A stretch of 64,000 bases of DNA from Acidobacteriaceae bacterium (GCA_027307045.1 DAHUXR010000001.1:56706-120705), one strand, 5' to 3'. Counted from the stretch's first letter, positions 27,925 through 36,630 are shown. Notes: generated by a model not told the origin, from the letters alone. Made by a program: numbers and translations.

Positions 27925-28990
27925 GGCCGCCTCCCAACAGGTGGCGAGCGGCGGCAATCACTTCTTCCGCTGAAATCTTCAGCAACCCGGCTTCAACTTC
28001 TCGATGGTGAGAAAACGTGGTCTCGCTTTCCGGATGCCGTAGCGCAATCACGTTGGCCCCATATGGGCCGGTGCGTCCGGGATCGGTAGGCCCATACAAT
28101 CCGACAACGGGAATTTCCAGCGCAGCCGCAAGGTGCAGCGGGCCGGTGTCACCGCCCACCAGAATGCGCGCGCGGCGTGTGAGCGCAATCAGCTGCCCAA
28201 TGGTGCAACGCAACTCAAATGCATTGCCGCCGCTGGCGTTGACCACGGCGCGGGCCAGTTCGCTTTCCTGCGCGGAGGCATTGACCAGCGTTTTGATGTT
28301 GTGTGCCGCGAGTGCCTTGGCAACTTTGCCAAACCGCTCCGCAGGCCATTGCTTTGCGCCCCAGCCTGCGCCGGGATTCACAATCGCATAGCTGGCAATT
28401 CCCAGCCGGCTGATTTCAGAATCTGCCCAGGCTTCCGCCGTGGGATCGACAGGGAGTTGCGGAGCAAGCAGCTTCAATTCGCGGCTACCAAGGACTGGCT
28501 GAAGCGCCTCACTAGCCAGCGCCAGGTTCTGTTCGATCACGTGGTTGCCCTGGCGCAAAAGCACTTTCCTGTAAAAGTATCGGGTGGCGGATTCGCGGGG
28601 GTCCGCGTAGCCCGCCAGGATCTTTGCGCCGCCCATCTTGGCAAAAATCCCGGACTTGATGGCGCCTTGAAAATCCAGAGCAAAGTCGTAGTCGATTTTT
28701 CTCACGCGTTTCAGCGCGCCGGCTATCTCCGCCGTGGCCGATGGTCGAAAGAAATGCTGGCGCCATCGCCTTGTATCGAGCGTGTGAATATTATTGACGA
28801 CCGGCTTCTGTGGGCTGACACCGTAAGGGCTGGCCTTTCTACCCTGTGCGGTAAGCAACTCAGACCAGCGCTCCTCCACCAGCCACCCTATAGTTGCATT
28901 GGGAAGTGCCGCACGGATGGCGGTTGCTGCCGGCAAGGCATGCAGAATGTCTCCCATGGCTCCCAGCCTGACAATCAGGATTTTTGCCAT
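27917..28990 (-). CDS. waaC: Lipopolysaccharide heptosyltransferase (WaaC/RfaC type)
   Basis: A 357-residue family 9 glycosyltransferase. It opens with [23 protein letters not shown], typical of heptosyltransferase I. It also has [44 protein letters not shown] and the nucleotide-sugar block [36 protein letters not shown]. It would add the first L-glycero-D-manno-heptose to Kdo at the cytoplasmic face of the inner membrane. It overlaps the adenylyltransferase gene by 16 bp and the ICMT-like gene by 8 bp. Assignment to WaaC rather than WaaF rests on the N-terminus and on the operon. Confidence 0.88.
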   Translation of the reverse strand: MAKILIVRLGAMGDILHALPAATAIRAALPNATIGWLVEERWSELLTAQGRKASPYGVSPQKPVVNNIHTLDTRRWRQHFFRPSATAEIAGALKRVRKIDYDFALDFQGAIKSGIFAKMGGAKILAGYADPRESATRYFYRKVLLRQGNHVIEQNLALASEALQPVLGSRELKLLAPQLPVDPTAEAWADSEISRLGIASYAIVNPGAGWGAKQWPAERFGKVAKALAAHNIKTLVNASAQESELARAVVNASGGNAFELRCTIGQLIALTRRARILVGGDTGPLHLAAALEIPVVGLYGPTDPGRTGPYGANVIALRHPESETTFSHHREVEAGLLKISAEEVIAAARHLLGGGHA

Positions 28991-29490
28991 TCCCGCCTCA
29001 GCACTTCATTTTTCAGCAAGTCGTTTCTCAGAAGATCGGTGGTGGAGTGGTCTTTCGGATCACCGACGATGGCGACCCGTCCGCCGCAGGCAATCACCAC
29101 ATCGCGTTCCGGCACATTTTCCTCAGTATAGTCAGTGCCTTTGGCATGAATGTCAGGCCGCAACAAGCGTATAAGCTCGGTGACGTCCAGCGCATCAAAG
29201 ACTGTGACTGCGTCAACGTCGCTGAGCGCCGCCAGAATTTCCGCACGTTCGGCGCCGGGAACGCGAGGCCGGCCTTCGCCCTTCAGCTTCCGTGTACTTG
29301 CATCTGAATTCACGGCCACAATCACCTGGCCGCCCAGCAGCTTGGCGGCGCGCAAGTAGCGGACATGCCCCACATGAAGAAGATCAAAACATCCGTTGGT
29401 CAGGATGATCTTGTCTCCGGCTAAACGCCACTGCCGCACCTGCTCTGCCAGCTCAGCAGCCGAAAATACTTTTTGTGCGGTGGCAGCCAG
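28975..29490 (-). CDS. rfaE2: D-glycero-beta-D-manno-heptose 1-phosphate adenylyltransferase (HldE C-terminal half), probable CTG start
   Basis: A cytidylyltransferase-fold enzyme that activates heptose 1-phosphate to ADP-heptose. Signatures are [28 protein letters not shown] and [19 protein letters not shown]. The first conventional start (GTG at 29439) lies inside the conserved N-terminal region, since [19 protein letters not shown] is encoded upstream in the same frame. The only start-like codon after the kinase stop is CTG at 29488-29490, immediately after the TGA and 5 bases behind GGAGG. A CTG start giving 171 residues is therefore proposed. The kinase half ends at that TGA in the same frame, so the two genes look like one hldE split by a stop codon. 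Confidence 0.85.
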   Translation of the reverse strand: MAATAQKVFSAAELAEQVRQWRLAGDKIILTNGCFDLLHVGHVRYLRAAKLLGGQVIVAVNSDASTRKLKGEGRPRVPGAERAEILAALSDVDAVTVFDALDVTELIRLLRPDIHAKGTDYTEENVPERDVVIACGGRVAIVGDPKDHSTTDLLRNDLLKNEVLRREWQKS

Positions 29491-30504
29491 TCAGCCCTCC
29501 ATTACGGCGCGCAGTAGTTCAGCGCGGGTTACAGTGGCCGTGCCGCGTTTCATTACCACAATGCCTCCGGCATAATTTGCCAGGCGCGCGGCTGATTCTG
29601 AGTCGGCCCCGGCAGCAAGCGCAGCCGTATAGGTGGCGATGACAGTGTCACCGGCCCCGGTAACGTCAGCCACTTCATCCGAGCCATAGATCGGTATAGC
29701 AACAGGCTTGTTGCCGCGAGAGAAAACCACCATGCCGTCCTTGCCACGGGTTACCAGCAGGGACTGCAATTTCATTTTTTGCATCACGGCCTTGCCGGTG
29801 GCGAACAGGCGCGCATTGTCATTGCCGATTCGTGTGCCCAGAACCTCTTCCAACTCTGACTCGTTCGGCGTGGCGGCTGTGACGCCGCTGTAAGCCAGCG
29901 TGCGATAGCGCGAATCGAGCGTTACGGGAACGCCGTTCAAAGAAGCGCGCGAGCGAATGTTGTCAAAAATTTCCGGCGTGGCCGCTCCATAGCCATAATC
30001 GGAGATCAGCAGCGCGTCAGAAGCGCGGACATAGCCTCGGGCCTGAAACGTCAGGTCACGCACGGCAGCGCGATCCAGTGGCGTTTCTGGTTCGCGGTCC
30101 ACGCGTATGACCTGCTGGCGCGGCGAATGCGTGGTTCCGGCCAGGACGCGTGTCTTGGTGACGGTGCCGCGGCCCTTGATTCTGCGGATGGCGCTCACAG
30201 AAATATGTTTTTGCCGGAATGCATGCAGCAGCATGCGGCCGGCTTCGTCGTCGCCGATAACGCCCACGGGGAGGACCGTCACTCCCAGGTCGGCCAGGTT
30301 GTAAATGGCGTTGCCTGCGCCGCCGGGGACGACCGTGCGGTCACGATGGCGCAAGATAAGCACCGGCGCTTCCCGCGAGACGCGCGAGATTTCGCCATAG
30401 ATAAACTCGTCGGCAATCAGGTCGCCCAGGACGGTGATGCTGAGCTTGGAAAACTGCTCGATGATTTTGACGAGGCGGTCGGCCGGTTTTTTGGCTTTTT
30501 CCAT
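29491..30504 (-). CDS. rfaE1: D-glycero-beta-D-manno-heptose-7-phosphate kinase (HldE N-terminal half)
   Basis: A 337-residue PfkB-family sugar kinase that makes the heptose 1,7-bisphosphate precursor of ADP-heptose. It shows VVPGGAGNAIYNLADLGV, LISDYGYGAATPEIF, TPNESELEEVLG and the anion-hole motif DVTGAGDTVIATYTAALAAGA with catalytic Asp. The C-terminus KRGTATVTRAELLRAVMEG is where the adenylyltransferase half begins in fused HldE proteins. It ends with TGA, and the adenylyltransferase continues in the same frame without an intervening base. lpxK is 15 bp upstream. Confidence 0.92.
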   Translation of the reverse strand: MEKAKKPADRLVKIIEQFSKLSITVLGDLIADEFIYGEISRVSREAPVLILRHRDRTVVPGGAGNAIYNLADLGVTVLPVGVIGDDEAGRMLLHAFRQKHISVSAIRRIKGRGTVTKTRVLAGTTHSPRQQVIRVDREPETPLDRAAVRDLTFQARGYVRASDALLISDYGYGAATPEIFDNIRSRASLNGVPVTLDSRYRTLAYSGVTAATPNESELEEVLGTRIGNDNARLFATGKAVMQKMKLQSLLVTRGKDGMVVFSRGNKPVAIPIYGSDEVADVTGAGDTVIATYTAALAAGADSESAARLANYAGGIVVMKRGTATVTRAELLRAVMEG

Positions 30505-30519
30505 GGACTCACGATTTTC

Positions 30520-31470
30520 TCATGCCGGAGGCTGAATCTGCTGGCCTGATCGCGCTTCGATGGTCTTAATGATCTCTATTACCACCTGCTGAGGCGATTC
30601 GAGCTCAATCCGAAGCCCGGCTGTCAAAAGCGGGGAAAGTTGCCCGGCGAGCGTTCCCAGATTGATGAGGTCTTTTTCCGTGGTAATGAAGCTATCTGCG
30701 CCGGTTTGTTTTTTGAGCTGGAGCAGAAGGTCGATATCGCGCTGATTGTAGTGGTGATGGTCGCGGAAAGTGAGCGCCTCGGCGATATCCAGTTTTGATG
30801 ATTTCAGACCTTCAATGAACTGCCGGGGACGCGCAATCCCGGAAAATGCGATCAATTTTGCCATAGCGGCAGGCAGTTCAAGCACCCGCCGCGCATGCCA
30901 AATGCGCTTGGCTCCAACGGGTTGCGCCTGAGAATCGAACAGTACAACGGCGTCTGCTCTTTTTAAAGCGCTGAGAGGCTCACGCAAGCGGCCAGTCGGC
31001 AGCAAGGAGCCTGCCCGATCCTCGGCCGGCAGCAGGACAATGTCAAAGTCGCGATGCAGGCGGCGATGCTGAAATCCGTCGTCCAGCAGATGAAGCTTGG
31101 TGGAAAATTTCGCTTCGGCCAGAAGGCCAGCCTTGTATCTATCGGCACCCACAAGCACCGGGACGCGCAGCTTGCGGGCGATCAGAAGCGGCTCGTCCCC
31201 AAATTGCGCTGGTGGGCCACTGGGATCGACAACGGCAATTTCGGTGGAAGTGCGTCCGTATCCGCGAGAGAGGATGTCAAAGGTGATCCCGCGCTCTGCC
31301 AGCAACTCTCCCAGCGCGATTACGAAGGGAGTCTTTCCACTGCCGCCAACGGAGATGTTCCCAATACTGACGACCGGCCTCGCCAGTTTCTTCACCTGAA
31401 AAATGTGGCGATCATACAAGGCATTTCGCATCGCAACGCCTGCACCGAAAATGGCCGAGAGAGGATTCAT
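30520..31470 (-). CDS. lpxK: Tetraacyldisaccharide 4'-kinase
   Basis: A 316-residue inner-membrane-associated kinase that phosphorylates the lipid A precursor at the 4' position. The P-loop is ISVGGSGKTPFVIALGELL, followed by SRGYGRT, DEPLLIARKL and the LLDDGFQHRRLHRDFDIVLL motif. ATP-binding and lipid-binding parts are complete. The start overlaps the waaA stop by 4 bp (ATGA). Together with waaA and the heptose genes it defines an inner-core LPS operon. Confidence 0.94.
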   Translation of the reverse strand: MNPLSAIFGAGVAMRNALYDRHIFQVKKLARPVVSIGNISVGGSGKTPFVIALGELLAERGITFDILSRGYGRTSTEIAVVDPSGPPAQFGDEPLLIARKLRVPVLVGADRYKAGLLAEAKFSTKLHLLDDGFQHRRLHRDFDIVLLPAEDRAGSLLPTGRLREPLSALKRADAVVLFDSQAQPVGAKRIWHARRVLELPAAMAKLIAFSGIARPRQFIEGLKSSKLDIAEALTFRDHHHYNQRDIDLLLQLKKQTGADSFITTEKDLINLGTLAGQLSPLLTAGLRIELESPQQVVIEIIKTIEARSGQQIQPPA

Positions 31471-32750
31471 TGGTCACGCTCTTGCCGCTTCAAAAGGGGG
31501 GCCAGCGCGTCCAGCGTACGATGCGTGGCTCCCGCATGTTTGGCAAATAACTCTTTCGCTAGGCGACCCATGCGCTGCCGTTTATCTGGGTGACTCAGCA
31601 ATGAGAGAAATTCAGAAGCGAGATTTTCACCTGTGACAGTCTCTACCGCGCCGCCTTGCTCAAAGAGGCTAACGATCTCGCGGAAATTAAAAGTATGCGG
31701 CCCCACCAGAATGGCAGAGCCGTACTGCGCGGGTTCAAGAATATTGTGCCCACCGGTAGGAACCAGACTGCCGCCCACGAAGGCGATGTCCGCCAGTTCA
31801 TAAACTGCGGCGAGCTCGCCAACGCTATCCAGCAGAAAGACGCCGCTGCGAATCGGTTGCGGCGCTTGCCAAAGGGTACGCCGCTGAAGAGCAAAACCCT
31901 CTGTCGAAATCAAAGCTGCCACTTTTTCAAATCGCTCAGGATGCCGCGGCGCCATGACCATTACGGCTTCGGGGAATTGCCCTTGGATCGCTTTGAAGGC
32001 CGTGAGCAGAGACTCTTCTTCGCCTTCAGCGGTGCTGCCGCACACAATCACCGGCGACCGATTACCGATTGCCGCGCGCAGTCCCGTAATCAATGCAGGC
32101 TGGGCATTCGGACGAATATCAAATTTCAAGTTGCCGCTGACTCGTACTCTTTCTGTCGACGCGCCGATTTCGCGTAAACGCTGAGCATCATCCGCGGTTT
32201 GCGCCAGAAACAGATCCACTTCTGACAGCACGCGGCCAAAGAACCATTTAAAGCGCCTGTAACGCGGAAAAGATCGGTCAGAGATGCGAGCATTCACAAT
32301 TGCCAGTGACGTCTGCCTCTTGCCCGCCAGATGGAGCAGGTTGGGCCAAAATTCGGTTTCAGCAATCACGATGAGTTGTGGTTTGAGTACGTTCAGATAT
32401 CGTCGCACTGCAAAGCCGAAATCGAGCGGCATAAAGAAAACGCGATTTTCACCAAAGCGCTGGCGCGCCAGCGCCTGGCCTGTGGCCGTGGTGGTCGAGA
32501 CAAAAATCTGCCGATCCGGATTTTGCGCCTGCAATTCGCTGATCAACTGACTCACCGCCAGAACTTCACCCACGGAAACGGCATGTACCCAGATGCAACC
32601 TGGCTGGGCGTCGTTCAGGCGGTTCGGCACAAAGCCAAGGCGTTCCGCCAGCCCGGAGCGGTATTTGCCCAGGCGGAGCATCTGAATGATCCACCAGGGC
32701 AGCGAGAGCAGCGCCGCGCAGGCCAGAAGCAAACTGTAGAAAACATACAT
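31467..32750 (-). CDS. waaA: 3-deoxy-D-manno-octulosonic acid (Kdo) transferase
   Basis: A 427-residue family 30 glycosyltransferase. The N-terminal anchor (MYVFYSLLLACAALLSLPWW) is followed by IWVHAVSVGEVLAVSQLI, FFMPLDFGFAVRRYLNVLKPQ and VIAETEFWPNLLHLAGKR, then the C-terminal domain with STAEGEEESLLTAFKAI, APRHPERFEKVAAL and GGHNILEPAQYGSAILVGPHTFNF. It adds Kdo to lipid IVA. It is the first gene of the minus-strand LPS operon. Whether it transfers one or two Kdo residues cannot be read from sequence. The divergent hypothetical gene starts 66-75 bp away. Confidence 0.94.
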   Translation of the reverse strand: MYVFYSLLLACAALLSLPWWIIQMLRLGKYRSGLAERLGFVPNRLNDAQPGCIWVHAVSVGEVLAVSQLISELQAQNPDRQIFVSTTTATGQALARQRFGENRVFFMPLDFGFAVRRYLNVLKPQLIVIAETEFWPNLLHLAGKRQTSLAIVNARISDRSFPRYRRFKWFFGRVLSEVDLFLAQTADDAQRLREIGASTERVRVSGNLKFDIRPNAQPALITGLRAAIGNRSPVIVCGSTAEGEEESLLTAFKAIQGQFPEAVMVMAPRHPERFEKVAALISTEGFALQRRTLWQAPQPIRSGVFLLDSVGELAAVYELADIAFVGGSLVPTGGHNILEPAQYGSAILVGPHTFNFREIVSLFEQGGAVETVTGENLASEFLSLLSHPDKRQRMGRLAKELFAKHAGATHRTLDALAPLLKRQERDQ

Positions 32751-32811
32751 TGAGTGACTTTGGACATTCTATGGAAACAGCGCGGTTGTGCAAACCCGCC
32801 CCACGGCTGGA

Positions 32812-32824
32812 TATAATGAATTTT
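32812..32824 (+). promoter_or_regulatory. TATAAT -10 element directly before or over the start of the next gene
   Basis: A perfect TATAAT (32812-32817) lies 7 bases before an in-frame GTG (32825). A leaderless mRNA starting at GTG is a plausible reading. A TTGTGC at 32786 is a weak -35 with a 20-base spacer. Confidence 0.4.
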
Positions 32825-33466
32825 GTGAAAGCCGCCCGCATCACCCTTTTTGTCGTCCTGCTTGGCACGCTGCTTTTCAGCGAAAAGCATTTCAATCCTC
32901 CGCCTGCGAACCATGCCAGCACGTACCCGCTGCATGAGTCGCATAACGACGAGAAAGTTACGATCGCCGCCGATCCGGTGGACGCTCAGAAAATGTCCGG
33001 GGTGTTCAAAGAGAATTACTGGGAGCGTGGACTTTTTCCAGTGCGCCTGTTGATTTCCAATGACGGTGACCAGACGCTGATGCTTCAGGACCTGAAGATC
33101 GAATACATCACCGCGCGGCGGGACAAGTTGCAGCCGGCGAGCAATGAAGACATCTATCGCAAGTTCGTCAGGCCAAATCGCGCGGACCAGAGCCATCCTG
33201 GCATGCATCTGCCGTTTCCGGTGGGCAAGAAAAAAGAGGCAATCAGCAAGGACACGCGGGAAGAGTACGAGTCGGCACAGTTCGCCGCTGTTCCGGTGAC
33301 GCCGCATTCCACCCATGCCGGATATTTATTTTTTGACATGCAGGGAGATCCCCCGGAGCCGGGCGCGCATTTGTATGTTTCCGGCATCAAGGCCGGGACC
33401 AAGGAACTGTTTTATTTTGATATCCCCATGGACAAGCAGGCGGACCAGGCTCCGTCACCGAAATGA
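32816..33466 (+). CDS. Hypothetical exported or membrane-anchored protein
   Basis: A 216-residue protein with an N-terminal hydrophobic segment (AARITLFVVLLGTLLF), then a soluble domain with PVRLLISNDGDQTLMLQDLKIEYIT, which looks like a beta-sandwich, and a final GTKELFYFDIPMDKQAD. No known family is recognised. The ATG at 32816 overlaps a TATAAT element, so the GTG at 32825 is an alternative leaderless start; both keep the signal segment. It lies between the divergent waaA operon and gatB. Confidence 0.65.
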   Translation: MNFVKAARITLFVVLLGTLLFSEKHFNPPPANHASTYPLHESHNDEKVTIAADPVDAQKMSGVFKENYWERGLFPVRLLISNDGDQTLMLQDLKIEYITARRDKLQPASNEDIYRKFVRPNRADQSHPGMHLPFPVGKKKEAISKDTREEYESAQFAAVPVTPHSTHAGYLFFDMQGDPPEPGAHLYVSGIKAGTKELFYFDIPMDKQADQAPSPK

Positions 33467-33482
33467 TCAGTAAGAATGGCCC

Positions 33483-33494
33483 TATAATTCTTCT
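33483..33494 (+). promoter_or_regulatory. TATAAT -10 element 6 bases before gatB (leaderless promoter)
   Basis: TATAAT at 33483-33488 is followed by TTCTTC-like six bases and the gatB ATG at 33495. Transcription normally starts 6-8 bases after a -10, that is at or beside the ATG. No ribosome-binding site is present. Confidence 0.55.
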
Positions 33495-34988
33495 ATGTCT
33501 GCCAGTCCAAAGCCTGCCGGCCCAACGCTTTCTTCAGCCTTGCGCGAGAAATATGAGCCGGTGATCGGGCTGGAGGTGCACGTCCAGCTGCTCACGCAGA
33601 CCAAGATTTTTTGTGGCTGTTCCACGCAGTTTGGCGCTCCGCCCAACACAAATGTCTGCCCGGTATGTCTGGGACTGCCGGGAGCGCTGCCGGTGCTCAA
33701 TAAGCGGGCAGTGGAATTTGCCGTGCTGGCTTCACAGGCGCTGAATTGCCAGGTGCGAGAGACATCAATCTTTGCCCGCAAAAATTATTTTTATCCTGAC
33801 CTGCCCAAGGGATATCAGATTTCGCAATTTGATAAGCCGCTGGCCGAGCGCGGATATATTGAGATTGCGCAGGCCGCCGGCGGAAGCAAGAAAATCGGCA
33901 TCACGCGGCTGCACATGGAAGAGGACGCAGGCAAGAGCATCCATGACGGTTTGGCCGATTCCAGCGTTTATACGTCGATTGATCTGAACCGCAGCGGAAC
34001 GCCGCTGGTGGAAATTGTAAGCGAGCCTGACATGCGATCGGCGGATGAAGCGTTTGAATATCTCACGCTGCTGAAAGAGATCATCCTGTATACCGGCGTG
34101 AGCGACTGCAACATGGAAGAAGGGTCGCTGCGCTGCGACGCCAACGTGAGCGTGCGCCCGCGTGGCCAGGAAAAGTTCGGCACCAAGGCGGAAATCAAGA
34201 ACGTGAATTCCTTCCGCTTCATCCGCGACGCCATTGAGTATGAGATTGACCGGCAGATTGAAGCGCTTGAAGCGGGCGAGCGCATTCAACAGGAAACGCG
34301 CCTCTATAACCCCCAGGAAGGACGGACGTATAGCATGCGCTCCAAAGAGCAGGCGCACGATTATCGTTATTTTCCTGAGCCTGACCTGTTGCCGCTGGTG
34401 GTGGATGCACGAATGCAGGAGACGATCCGCAAGACGCTGCCGGAACTGCCGGAAGCGCGCCGCAAGCGCATGATCGCCGACTATGGCATTACCGAGTATG
34501 ACGCACGAGTGCTGACGGTCACAAAGTCACTGGCCGACCAGTTTGAGGAAGCGGCCAAGGCGGCGAAGAATCCCAAGCGCGTAGCGAACCTGGTGCAGAG
34601 CGAGCTGATGGGACGTTTGAAAGCCAAAGGCGTTGAGATTGACCAGTCACCAGTTTCAATGAAAGGCGTTGCCATGTCGGCCGATCTGGTAGAGTCCGGC
34701 GCGATATCGAGCAAGATCCTCAAAGACCTTTATGATAAGGCGTTTGCTGCTGGAGAAGATTTCCCGGCGGTCTATGAACGGGAAAAGCCGCAGCAAATCA
34801 CGGATGTGACGGCTTTGGAGAAAATCATCGATGAGATCATCGCTGCCAATCCCAAACAGGTGGAGCAATACCGCGAGGGCAAGACGACGATCATAGGATT
34901 TTTTGTCGGCCAGGTGATGAAGGCGTCAAAAGGGCAAGCCAAGCCGGAACTGGTGAATGAGCTGTTGAGGAAGAGGCTGGGCAGGTAG
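33495..34988 (+). CDS. gatB: Aspartyl/glutamyl-tRNA(Asn/Gln) amidotransferase subunit B
   Basis: A 497-residue subunit of the GatCAB complex that converts misacylated Glu-tRNA-Gln or Asp-tRNA-Asn. The opening EPVIGLEVHVQLLTQTKIFCGCSTQFG is diagnostic. Zinc-ligand cysteines (FCGC, VCPVCLG), ARKNYFYPDLPKGYQISQFD, HMEEDAGKS, EIVSEPDM and SLRCDANVSVRP follow. The C-terminal YqeY-like tRNA-binding tail ends with FFVGQVMKASKGQAKPELVNELLRKRL. gatA and gatC are not adjacent. The start is fixed by the conserved N-terminus; a -10 element six bases upstream suggests a leaderless message. Confidence 0.96.
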   Translation: MSASPKPAGPTLSSALREKYEPVIGLEVHVQLLTQTKIFCGCSTQFGAPPNTNVCPVCLGLPGALPVLNKRAVEFAVLASQALNCQVRETSIFARKNYFYPDLPKGYQISQFDKPLAERGYIEIAQAAGGSKKIGITRLHMEEDAGKSIHDGLADSSVYTSIDLNRSGTPLVEIVSEPDMRSADEAFEYLTLLKEIILYTGVSDCNMEEGSLRCDANVSVRPRGQEKFGTKAEIKNVNSFRFIRDAIEYEIDRQIEALEAGERIQQETRLYNPQEGRTYSMRSKEQAHDYRYFPEPDLLPLVVDARMQETIRKTLPELPEARRKRMIADYGITEYDARVLTVTKSLADQFEEAAKAAKNPKRVANLVQSELMGRLKAKGVEIDQSPVSMKGVAMSADLVESGAISSKILKDLYDKAFAAGEDFPAVYEREKPQQITDVTALEKIIDEIIAANPKQVEQYREGKTTIIGFFVGQVMKASKGQAKPELVNELLRKRLGR

Positions 34989-35070
34989 TCAATCAACAAA
35001 AATGCCCCCGATGCCGTCGGGGCGGACCTAAAGGGCGTTGCTCGCGTCCAGTAAATTGTCTTGCACCGCA

Positions 35071-35104
35071 TTACACTGAAATATAGAATGTTACTCTGTA
35101 ATAT
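35071..35104 (+). promoter_or_regulatory. Two direct repeats before the antitoxin gene (candidate operator)
   Basis: TTACACTGAAATAT (35071-35084) and TTACTCTGTAATAT (35091-35104) match at 12 of 14 positions and are spaced exactly 20 bp, about two helical turns. The second touches the ATG at 35103. RHH antitoxins usually bind such repeats to repress their own operon. Confidence 0.55.
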
Positions 35105-35342
35105 GGAAAAACAGACGATCAGTTTCCGGCTTGAGTCCGACAAAGTAGACGCGCTGGATGTGTTGGCGAAAGCGCTTGACCGCGACAGGACGTATCTATT
35201 GAATGAGGCCGTTTCCGCCTACCTGGATGTCCAACAATGGCAGTTGGAGCACATCAAAGCTTCCGTCAAGCAGGCGGATGCAGGCCGGTTGATTGATCAC
35301 GGCGAGATCAAAAAAATGGCGTCCCGTTGGCGCCGCAAGTGA
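35103..35342 (+). CDS. Ribbon-helix-helix antitoxin
   Basis: A 79-residue protein. The N-terminal RHH fold is MEKQTISFRLESDKVDALDVL (beta strand and helix) followed by AKALDRDRTYLLNEAVSAYL (second helix). The C-terminal part (EHIKASVKQADAGRLIDHGE) would wrap the toxin. The arrangement matches CopG/ParD-like antitoxins. The start at 35103 is chosen because the strand sequence begins there; an upstream in-frame ATG at 35061 would cover the putative operator. The GTG of the toxin gene overlaps its stop codon. Confidence 0.88.
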   Translation: MEKQTISFRLESDKVDALDVLAKALDRDRTYLLNEAVSAYLDVQQWQLEHIKASVKQADAGRLIDHGEIKKMASRWRRK

Positions 35343-35623
35343 AGATACGCTGGACGGCCGTCGCAGCAGACGACCTGAAGTCAGTGCGCGAATACTTAAG
35401 TGAACATGCGCCTGCGCGCGCAGATACCATCGTAGACCGGATTCTTTCCGGCATTGACGTTCTAGAGCAATATCCCAATTTAGGGCGTCAGGGCAGGCTG
35501 GATGGAACCCGCGAGCTGGTAATCACAGGAACACCGTTTATCGTTTTTTATCGCCTGCGAAAAAGCCCAGTCGAAATACTTGGTGTTCTCCACGCCGCGC
35601 GCAAGTGGCCTGACGCCCTCTGA
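35339..35623 (+). CDS. RelE/ParE family toxin
   Basis: A 94-residue toxin-fold protein: KIRWTAVAADDLKSVREYLSE, DTIVDRILSGIDVLEQYPNLGRQGRL, then ELVITGTPFIVFYRLRKSPVEILGVLHAARKWP. This is the ParE/RelE pattern of two helices and a beta-sheet with a C-terminal R-x-W. Whether it acts on gyrase or on mRNA cannot be decided; ParE-type features predominate. The GTG at 35339 overlaps the antitoxin stop (GTGA); a TTG four codons earlier is the alternative. Confidence 0.9.
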   Translation: MKIRWTAVAADDLKSVREYLSEHAPARADTIVDRILSGIDVLEQYPNLGRQGRLDGTRELVITGTPFIVFYRLRKSPVEILGVLHAARKWPDAL

Positions 35624-35697
35624 AGCAACGATCGTTCCTCACCGGCAAAAGAATTGGGAGGGAGGCACTTTCGCTCTGCCCACGATTGCAGAAAAAG

Positions 35698-36630
35698 CTA
35701 CTTGGTTATGTGCCCATGCGCATTCTTCGGGCCGCTGGGTTTGTTCTTCAGGCTGTCGTACAGAATCTCAATAAACATATCGGTCTTGATGAAACCCTGT
35801 CCCCAGGAATCCCATTTAGCCAGGACTTTTTCCTGCTTGAGTTGGTCGAGAGTTTTACCTTTCTTGATTCCGGCTTCGACTGCGGCTGAAGTCTCTTTCA
35901 ACACTGTGATGAATTTTTTCAGATCGTCTTTGGTCCCAAGAGGGCCGTGGCCGGGAATGATCTTCACGTCGTCGGGGACTTCGGCCAGGACTTTTTCGTC
36001 GCCGGCGATCATGCCCTGAACGCTGCCGCCGCTGTCGATATCGATGAACGGGAACATGCCGCCGTTAAAGAAATCGTCGCCCATGTGGACCACATTGGAC
36101 TGCTTGAAGAAGATCACACTGTCTCCATCGGTGTGGCCGTTGGGGAAATGGATGGCATGAATATCTTCGCCGTTCAGATGGACTGAGACATCGTTTTCAA
36201 AGGTGATAATGGGCAGGGCGTTCTTTTCCGCCGGCTTGGTTTCGCCGAAGCGGCTCTTGCCGCCGGTGGCCAGGCGCTTGCGCACGTTTTCCTGCGCCAC
36301 GATGGGGGCCTTTTCGCCAAAGTGTGGATTGCCGCCTGTGTGGTCTCCGTGCCAGTGCGTGTTCAACACGACTTTGACTGGTTTGTCGGTAATGCCTTTC
36401 AGCGCAGCTTCAATCTTGTCTGCGAGCGGCAGGAATTCATCGTCCACCATGACAATGCCGTCGTCGCCAACAGAGGCAGCGATATTTCCGCCCGCGCCTT
36501 CAATCATGTAAACGCTGCCGGCAACTTTCTGCACCTTCATTTCAACCTTGCTGAAATCCTGGCCCTGGGCAAAGGCGAGCATGGAGCCAAACAATCCAAA
36601 CATAGATACCGCAAGAATAATCTTCCGCAT
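35698..36630 (-). CDS. Secreted MBL-fold metallo-hydrolase (subclass B-like)
   Basis: A 310-residue exported protein. The signal peptide (ILAVSMFGLFGSMLAFAQ) is followed by a mature part with VYMIEGAGGNIAASVGDDGIVMVDDEF and the zinc motif NTHWHGDHTGGN. Later come a conserved HFPNGHTDGDSVIFF and IIPGHGPLG. These match the glyoxalase II/cyclase-like MBL group found in Acidobacteria and Bacteroidota. The substrate is unknown. GGAGGAACAACG precedes the ATG. It is transcribed away from the beta-propeller gene. Confidence 0.88.
   Translation of the reverse strand: MRKIILAVSMFGLFGSMLAFAQGQDFSKVEMKVQKVAGSVYMIEGAGGNIAASVGDDGIVMVDDEFLPLADKIEAALKGITDKPVKVVLNTHWHGDHTGGNPHFGEKAPIVAQENVRKRLATGGKSRFGETKPAEKNALPIITFENDVSVHLNGEDIHAIHFPNGHTDGDSVIFFKQSNVVHMGDDFFNGGMFPFIDIDSGGSVQGMIAGDEKVLAEVPDDVKIIPGHGPLGTKDDLKKFITVLKETSAAVEAGIKKGKTLDQLKQEKVLAKWDSWGQGFIKTDMFIEILYDSLKNKPSGPKNAHGHITK

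Noticed and set aside
29491-29493. In-frame TGA in hldE as a selenocysteine codon
   Set aside because: The position is not a conserved cysteine, no suitable hairpin was seen, and the kinase half ends naturally there. A CTG restart behind GGAGG explains the data better.
35005-35031. Hairpin after gatB as a plus-strand terminator
   Set aside because: The stem CCCCGA/TCGGGG is present but is followed by CGGACC rather than a T-run on the plus strand. It would fit only transcription in the opposite direction, where no gene needs it.
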